Positions 57,001 to 64,000 of a DNA stretch of 64,000 bases are shown here, in pieces (positions within the stretch are counted from its first letter, which is position 1; each line of letters begins with the position of its first letter). The translations under genes and the position numbers were made by a program. This stretch comes from Pteria penguin (lineage: Eukaryota; Mollusca; Bivalvia; Pterioida; Pteriidae): the NCBI GenBank assembly GCA_035048485.1, contig CM068587.1, forward strand, positions 23,289,034 to 23,353,033, written 5' to 3'. The notes beneath the pieces are model-generated. The model did not search any database. It was not told where the DNA came from and saw only the letters and a program-made list of their open reading frames with translations.

Positions 57001-58496
57001 CGGACATATGTGAAAAAAAGTTAAATCGTGGCCACAGTTTGGTAAATCATTCCCACAGTTTAGCTAAATCGTGGCCACAGTTTACTTAACTGTGAGCACA
57101 GTTTATTAAATCGTTCCCACAGTTTTTTAAATCGTGGCCACAGTTTAGCTAAATTGTGCCCACAGTTTACTATACTGTGCACACAGTTTATTAAATCGTG
57201 GCCACCATTTAGCTAAATCGTGACCACAGTTTACGAAACTGTGACCATAGTTTATTAAATCGTTCCAACAGTGAATTAAATCGTGGCCACGGTTTAAATT
57301 CAACAATCTTATTCGAATCTTGTTTGAAATTCCAATTTAGCGACTACTCGATCAAGAATAGATAATTTTCCCGTCTATGTATATCATGCGCATATTGTGT
57401 TAACCTGAACTTAAACCATTTAAATTGAACTGACAGGTGATTACGACTATTTTGAATAGAAATTGCTATATGTATATATACAAACCCCATTCCTCTAAAT
57501 TACATGATTCAATGAATAGTAGTACTTGATAAAGGGATCTTAATATAGCACATTAGTCCAAATATGGTATAATGTGCAGGGTAACCTGGGTTCACAATAA
57601 TAGAACACATTGAAACAAGTTGTGTTTGTGAAACACGAATGCCCCTGTTTGCAACAATTTCCGTACCATTTTCTTGAAACTCCGTCAAAGGTCAAGGTCA
57701 CAGGGTCAAGGTCATGGTATATATCAAAGCCCTATCCCTTACGGTTTAAGAGATATGACCAAGGTTAAAGTTTTCTGAAAGTAGGTAAAAAATCTAGGTC
57801 AAGGTCACAAAGTCAAAAGTCAAGGTCTCAAATGAAAGTTCTCGTCACAAGGAATGCGCATGTGAAGTGATATCCCCCAAAGAATACCGTAGATACACGA
57901 TACAAAATTGATAACAGATCTATACTTTGTTTTAGGAGAGCTCGGCGCTTATATAGGCGATCATATTCAACACCAGAACCACATTTCGTTTGGCATGTAG
58001 ATGGGTACGATAGAATCAAACTTGTTTACAGCCACCGTACACACGTGAGACGCCACGCGCGCCAAATAGCTAGCCCTACAGTAGATCTAAATCGTGGCCA
58101 GTTTAGTAAAATGTGGGAACGATTTAGCTAAACTGTGGCCGCGATTTAATAAACTGTGCGCACAGTTTAGTAAACTGTGGCCACGATTTAGCTAAACTGT
58201 GGCCACGATTTAATGAACTGTGGGAACGATTTAATAAACTGTGGCCACGATTTACCTTAATTGTGGCCACGATTTAATAAACTGTGGCCACAATTTAGCT
58301 AAACTGTGGGAAAAATTTAATAAACTGTGCGCACAGTTTAGTAAACTGTGGCCACGATTTAGCTAAACTGTGGGAACGATTTAATAAACTGTGGCCACGA
58401 TTTACCTAAACTGTGGCCACGATTTAATAAACTGTGCGCACGGTTTAGTAAACTGTGGCCACGATTTAATATTTTGTTTCACACATTTGTACGACA
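57000..58496. mobile_element. Fold-back-like element: two opposed near-palindromic minisatellite arrays
   Basis: The left array (57022-57300) repeats 'aaatcgtggccacagttta'; the right array (58085-58475) repeats its reverse complement 'taaactgtggccacgattt'. Units are about 21-22 bp, alternate with variants 'gttcccacag' and 'tgcgcacag', and have a palindromic GTGGCCAC core. Outside the arrays, 'acatatgtgaaaaaaag' at the left is mirrored by 'ttttgtttcacacatttgt' at the right. The centre (57305-58080) contains 'aaggtca' repeats and no transposase. Long inverted termini built from short tandem units are characteristic of Foldback-type elements; this assignment is inference. Confidence 0.7.
57660..57870. 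repeat. Dispersed 'caaggtcac' repeat within the fold-back centre
   Basis: 'aaaggtcaaggtcacagggt', 'caaggtcatggtatata', 'ctagg tcaaggtcacaaagt' and 'tcgtcacaaggaatgcgca'. Same family as 10560-11260 and 21365-21570. Confidence 0.6.
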
Positions 58497-61144
58497 GATA
58501 AAATTTATTTCATGTCACTTGGCATGTCTTACCGTACACTGCATGATTTTCTCATTATTAAAAGGATATACGTGTTTTTATATCTGGTTTTCCTTCTGTT
58601 TATTAGTTTTATATCAATTTATTGTAAAATGGTCTGATTAATGAAGTTAAAATCTTATGAAATTTTACAGTCTAAACTATACTGTATATAAGCCACCGGA
58701 TATGCTAAACGTATGCAGAACGAGATAAAAAGTGTATCTTAACACAAGAAACTTCCTCTATAAAGCTGGCAGAAATGAACGAAACGGAGTGCAAGGCAAG
58801 AAAACAAAATGGCGAAACAGAAAGCGATGTTCAGAATGCGGGCGGAGCTCTATTACCTGTGTTAGTGTGTAATAACTTATTGAGAAAGAAGGAACCATGC
58901 AGGCCATGTTACAATAGTGTTTTATTAATACATGTATAATACATGTATTTTGAATGTTCATTAATTTATATATTTCATATGTAATGTTAATATATGTACA
59001 ACAAGGTCCCACTATTATGACGTAACAAAGAACTAAACAAAATGCTAAAAAGCAATGTAATATACTTATTACAACAAGTCCATATACATACATAGATTTC
59101 AGATCAAATCAAGGTAAGCCAGCCTATGATACGAGAGATGCGTAATTTCCTTTTATTTCACCCATCATATACATGTTTCTAATTATCTTCAATGGGCGAG
59201 CAGTAGTTTATGGAGGAAATGAAGGTGGTGTGAACTATGTGTGAACCTTGAGAAGAGCCTATTTTAATTGTTGCTTTACAATGGTGCCATCCCAGGTTAT
59301 TTACTACCCATCACCTAGATAGATTGTATCAATGCATTGAGAATTTCAATTTACCTGAACAATACCATGACTGACTCTTCACTTGTAACGATGTTGCCCT
59401 TTTGATCTATGTTATCTATCAGACATAAAGCTTGATTTATACATAGCATAGTAATATTGATACGTAACATATTCCTCATTTCTTCGGATGGGGCATTTGT
59501 AGAAACAAAATTTATGAAGCAATGCATTAGACAGACGCATCTAACGAGGCCCTGTCATTTAAACAAGGAAGTATATATTGCAAGTTGGAGTGGAGGGACT
59601 GGAAATCCGTCCTCTTCCAGTCGATCAAAGCCATTCGAGGTATAAGGAAATATCAACACTTCCGTGTCTCGACAGCAAACCCCCTAGTTTGTCGTGGTGA
59701 AAGATTGCACCAATTCGGAAGAGAGGATATGTCTAAAGAGGGTAAATTCTCCCGGAGTTTTTTTTTTTTTTTTTTTGGTTTTTGTTTTTGTTTTTTTTTT
59801 GTTTTTGTTTTTTTGTTATTTTTTTTTTCTTTTTTTTTTTTTGGCAACGGCACTTTCAGATGTTCTTCCAGCGACAGGACTCACGAAGGAAAGATGCGGT
59901 ATCTGTAGAGAAATGTGATGCCCTATGTTCGTCCATCGTACCAAGGGGAGGAACTCTGCCCCACATCAACAGAGGAGTAGTATGTGAGATAAATGGTGCC
60001 CATACCAACTGCAGTTTGTGTATGCTATTGTTTCACTCATTTATGTCATCAGCTAAATACCTCTGTAAATATTTTAATAGACTATGACACTTTTCTGGTC
60101 TTATCCATGCTTTTCCAATATGATTCCTTCAAAAATAAAAACAAATGATATAAATATTATCTACGAACTATTATAATGTATATAATACTGGGCCACAGGA
60201 ACATCCATGTTAAAATATCAATATTGAAAAATCAATTACCACAGTAGTGAAATGGCAATATGATAAAATGGTATTTTATCGTACTGCGCATAAGGAAGAT
60301 TTTCAAAAAACGTCATGTGTCAATAACGTCATTTTGACGTAAATGGCTATTCTGTATTTAACTTCTAATCATGGATTAATGGTATTTCAACTTACGGCGT
60401 GATCTTGAAATTTCATGTTTCATTGAGTCAAGACCTATAGAAACTGAATATCCGAAAAAAGGGGAAAGAAAATCGAAAAAAAAAGAATATAACCACAAGG
60501 ACAATTTTCTCGTGGGCGCAGTCATATGCATTTCTCTAAGTCTTTATGTATATTGTATAGATCTGCATCGTTAAGTAATGGTAATGCTGCTAAACTGTAA
60601 TAAGATCTCAAAAGTAACGTGCGCCAATGAAACAACACAGACATATCACAGAATATAAAACAATGTGTGAATACGCGGACTAATAGTACATTGAAAGAAG
60701 GAAAAAGATGATCAAGACTGTGTATATAGCCCACAATTCCAATAAAGATAAAAATGGCTATATAACGTGTAAACTTCTACAGTCGAATTACAGGAAAATT
60801 CCTACAGATTCATTGTCATAATAACAGATGCTGTCTGGCCAGATCAAGTACAGCCAAACTTTCACAAGAACATGCTTCCTACATGTAAACGATAAAGACA
60901 CAAACAACGCATCATATAACCTGGTCCCGACGTCAGAGCAGTTCTACGATAATTCATATATATATACAACATAGCTGTGCCCCTATACCAATTGTACTGA
61001 CATCGCCGTCTCTCAACACTGTATTACATGTACATTATGTACCGGTAGTTTCACCCCTTTATCGCCATTCAAACAATGCCCTTCTACAACATCACTGAAA
61101 AGTGATATTGATACTTAGCTCATACACCCAAAGTTAATATTGAA
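58497..61144. other. Intergenic, no convincing gene
   Basis: Contains several short open frames around 59457-60090 without recognised products, separated by a long T-rich tract at 59756-59842. The remainder is AT-rich DNA with no repeat family recognised. Confidence 0.45.
59756..59842. repeat. Poly-T / (GTTTTT)n tract
   Basis: About 87 bp of T interrupted by single G or short GTTTTT words. Read on the minus strand it is an A-rich tract; no flanking duplication was found, so a retroposed origin is not shown. Confidence 0.9.
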
Positions 61145-64000
61145 ACATATTGATAGCGGATGTGGCCATCCAGTACCAGATACATGCTTACTCATACCGA
61201 TGACAGGTGTGGCTATGCAGTAGGAGATACATGATTACTAATACTAATGGCTGGTGCGGCGATACAGTAGAAGATACATGCTTACTCATACTGATGATGG
61301 GTGTGGCTATCCAGTAGAAGATGCATCCTTACTCATACTGATGGCGGATGTGGCTATCCAGTAGGGGTTAAAGTTTTACTCATACTGTTGGCTGATTTGG
61401 TTATTCGTTGGGAGATACATGCTTATTCATACTGATGGCGGATGTGGCTATCGGATAGGAGATATTGCTTACTCATACTGATGACGGATGTGTCTTTTCG
61501 GTAGAAGATATATGCTTACCCATACTGACGGCAGATATGGATGTCCATTGGGAGATACATACTTACTCATACTGATGGCGGATGTGGCTATCGAGTAGGA
61601 GATACATAATAAATATAGAACATATATACTTTTTAATTTAGTGCACCATATGCACATTTCGACAACTTATGTCTCTTCAGTGATGCTCATGGCCAAATGA
61701 TTGGAATTCCCAGAATATATAAATATTTGAAGAGCAGTGTTGAAACCAAAAATGACCGAAAAGTGAACCAAAGAATCTATCTAAGGACAGAGCTATGCAT
61801 AAGGGAGATACTCCTTAGTTTTAGAGTGATTTACTTAATTTGATGACTGAAAATTTGAAGTATATATTTAATGTCAGTACAAAAGCACTGAAAACTAGAC
61901 TTATGATGCCCTCGGGGACTATCAGTCCACCCGCAGTGACACCGGCCTAGTGGTTATGATAAATATAGAACATATATACTTTTTAATTTAGTGCACCATA
62001 TGCGCATTTTGACAACTTATGTCTCTTCAGTGATGCTCATGGCCAAATGCTCGGAATTCCCAAAATGTTTACTCATTGATCGTGGGTATGACTGTCCAGT
62101 AGGAGATACATCCTTACACAATCTGATGGCAAGTCAAGTCGAAGATACATGATTACAAACACTAATGGCGGATGTGGCTTTCCAGTATGAGATACATGCT
62201 TACTCATACTGATAGCGATTGTGGCTGTCCAATAGGGGATGGATGCTTACTCATACTGATGCGGATGTGGTCATCCAGTAGGAAATACATGCTTTGCTCA
62301 CACTGCTGGCGGTTGTGGCTATCCTGTAGAAGATATATGCTTACTCGTACTGATTGCGGTTGTGGCTATCCAATAGGTGATGCATGCTTACTCGTACTGA
62401 TGGTGGATTTGGCAACCCAGTAGGCTATATTGCTTACGAATTCTGATGGCGGACGTGGCTATCCAGGACAAGATACATGCTTACTCATACTGATGGCGGA
62501 TGTGGCTATCCAGTACGAGATACATGCTTACTCATACTGATGGCAGGTGTGGATAACCAGTTGGAGATGCATGCGTAATTATACCGATGTCGGAAGTGGT
62601 TTTCCAGTTGGAGATACAAGCTTAATCATAATGATGGGAGAAGTGGTTATCCAGAAGAAGACACATGCTTTCTCATACTGATGGCGGGTGTGTCCGCCCA
62701 GTAGGGGATAAATTCTTACTCATACTGATGGCCTATGTGGCTTTCCAGTAAGAGATACCTGCTTACTCGCACTGATGGCGGGTGTGGCTATCCAGTAGGG
62801 GATGCATGCTTACTCATTCTGATGGTGGGTGTGGTTATCTAGGATAGGGTATTGCTTACAAATACTGATGATGGGTGTGGCTATCCAGTAGGGTATATTG
62901 TTTACTAATACTGACGGCAGGTGTGGCTGTCCAATAGGGGATAAATCCTTATTCATACTTATGGCAGATGTGGCTATCCAGTGGGAAATACATGGTTACT
63001 CATATTGGTGGTGGAAGTGTTATTCCAGTTGGAGATACATCATTACTCATACTGATGACGGTTGTGGATATTCAGTTGGAGATATATTCATATTCGTACT
63101 GATGGCGGATGTGATCATCATACTGATGGTGGGTGTAGATAGCGAGTTGGAGATACTGCTTACTCGTTCTGATGGCGGATGTGGTTTTCTAGTTGGAGAT
63201 ACATGCTTACTCATATTGATGGCGGGTGTGGCTATCTAGTAGGGTTTATGTTCATTTATACTGGTGGCAGATGTGGCTATTCAGTAGAAGATACATGCTT
63301 ACTCATAATGATGTGGGTGTGAGTATCCAGTACGAGATGCATGCTTATTCGTAGTGATGGCGGATGTGGGTTTCCAGTGGGGGATATATGCCTACTCATA
63401 GTGATGGTGGCTGTGGCTATTCATTTGGAGATACATGCTTACTTAACTAATGGCGGATATGGCTTTCCAGCAGGGGATACGTGCTTACACATAGTAATGG
63501 CAGATGTGTCTATCCAGTAGGAGATACATGCTTACTCATACTGACGGCAGATGTGGCTATCCAGTAGGAGGAACGTGCTTACACATGGCGATGGTGAATG
63601 TCGCTATCCAGTAGAGGATACATGCTCACTCATACAGACGGCGGACGCCGCTATCCAGTGGGAGTTACATGCTTACTTATGCTGATGGCGGATGTAGGTA
63701 TCCAGTGGGAGATACATGCTAACTCATACTAATGGCGAATGTGGGTATCAAGAGAAAGATACATGCTTACTCATACTGATGGTGGATGTAGCTATCCAGT
63801 GGGATATACATGCTTAATCACAACGATTGCAGATGTTTCTATTCAGTAGAAGATACATGATACTGATACTGATGGCGGATGTGGATATCCATAAGGAGAT
63901 ACATGCTTACTCATACTGATGGCGGGCGTGGCTATCCAGTACGATATACATACTGACTCAAACTGATGGCGGATGTGGATATCCATTTGGAGATATATGC
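61145..64000. repeat. 47-bp minisatellite, about 50 copies, open at the window end
   Basis: Unit 'atactgatggcggatgtggc' + 'tatccagtaggagatacatg' + 'cttactc' (47 bp; spacing checked at 62491-62538). Copies vary at many positions. Because 47 is not divisible by three, ORFs inside have a 47-residue super-period (three units) and are not evidence of genes. The array begins near 61145 and runs off the right edge; it is interrupted at about 61609-62066. Confidence 0.92.
61609..62066. mobile_element. Insertion in the 47-bp array with two ~108-bp direct repeats
   Basis: 61609-61716 and 61959-62066 both read 'aaatatagaacatatatact' + 'ttttaatttagtgcaccata' + 'acaacttatgtctcttcagt' + 'gatgctcatggccaaatg', differing at only a few bases. 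Between them is 242 bp with 'ctcggggactatcagtccac' and 'ccgcagtgacaccggcctag'. The 47-bp array stops before the first and resumes after the second. Confidence 0.8.

Noticed and set aside
59653..59853. Lysine-rich minus-strand ORF
   Set aside because: A translation of the A-rich complement of the 59756-59842 T tract.
62898..63239. 113-codon plus-strand ORF with repeated 'DGGCG' words
   Set aside because: It is a translation of the 47-bp minisatellite. The protein period is three units and no start, signal or domain is recognisable.
61145..64000. CRISPR-like regularly spaced repeats
   Set aside because: The whole 47-bp unit is repeated with no variable spacers, and the surrounding DNA is clearly animal.

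Overview
The window is AT-rich, intron-rich nuclear DNA from an invertebrate, most likely a bivalve mollusc. This is inferred from two animal genes with small exons and GT-AG introns, several tRNA-derived SINE families, and long diverged repeats of the kind common in bivalve genomes (stretches rich in 'tgaccttgac' or 'caaggtca', ends rich in 'gacagacgga', and a 'ggggactatag' element). No prokaryotic operon, CRISPR array, rRNA or clearly functional tRNA is visible.

Two protein genes are supported, both on the minus strand. (1) 1343-13114 holds the 5' end of a beta-spectrin gene: eleven coding exons in consistent phase encode 443 residues, comprising the complete tandem CH actin-binding domain and the start of spectrin repeat 1. 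Sequence details favour the beta-heavy type (SPTBN5 / karst / sma-1). The gene continues off the left edge. (2) 36656-54222 holds a complete 12-exon gene for a saccharopine dehydrogenase-like oxidoreductase (SCCPDH), 417 residues, including a 50-nt exon at 47833-47882.

The rest is introns and intergenic DNA dominated by repeats. The beta-spectrin introns carry a TIR element with pogo/Tigger-like ends (1550-2443), SINE copies and 'ggtca' repeats. Between the genes (13.1-36.6 kb) lie a 40-bp satellite split by a (TA)n tract, a ~50-bp minisatellite, a short 'palindromic' MITE, a 40/54-bp minisatellite, a degenerate ~30-bp minisatellite, SINEs and one copy of a CAGTG-ended element. The SCCPDH introns carry two further TIR elements, the second copy of the CAGTG element, SINEs and ~150-bp tandem 'ccttgac' repeats.

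The right-hand 9 kb (55.3-64 kb) is the most structured part: a 27-bp minisatellite with a 65-67-bp perfect hairpin element inside it; two arrays of a near-palindromic 21-22-bp unit in opposite orientation around a ~780-bp centre (a fold-back-like structure at about 57.0-58.5 kb); and a 47-bp minisatellite from about 61.15 kb to the window end, interrupted by an insertion with two ~108-bp direct repeats. I found no novel multi-gene system; the fold-back-like structure is the strongest candidate for something undescribed. All gene models come from reading splice signals and translating by eye; copy counts are estimates.
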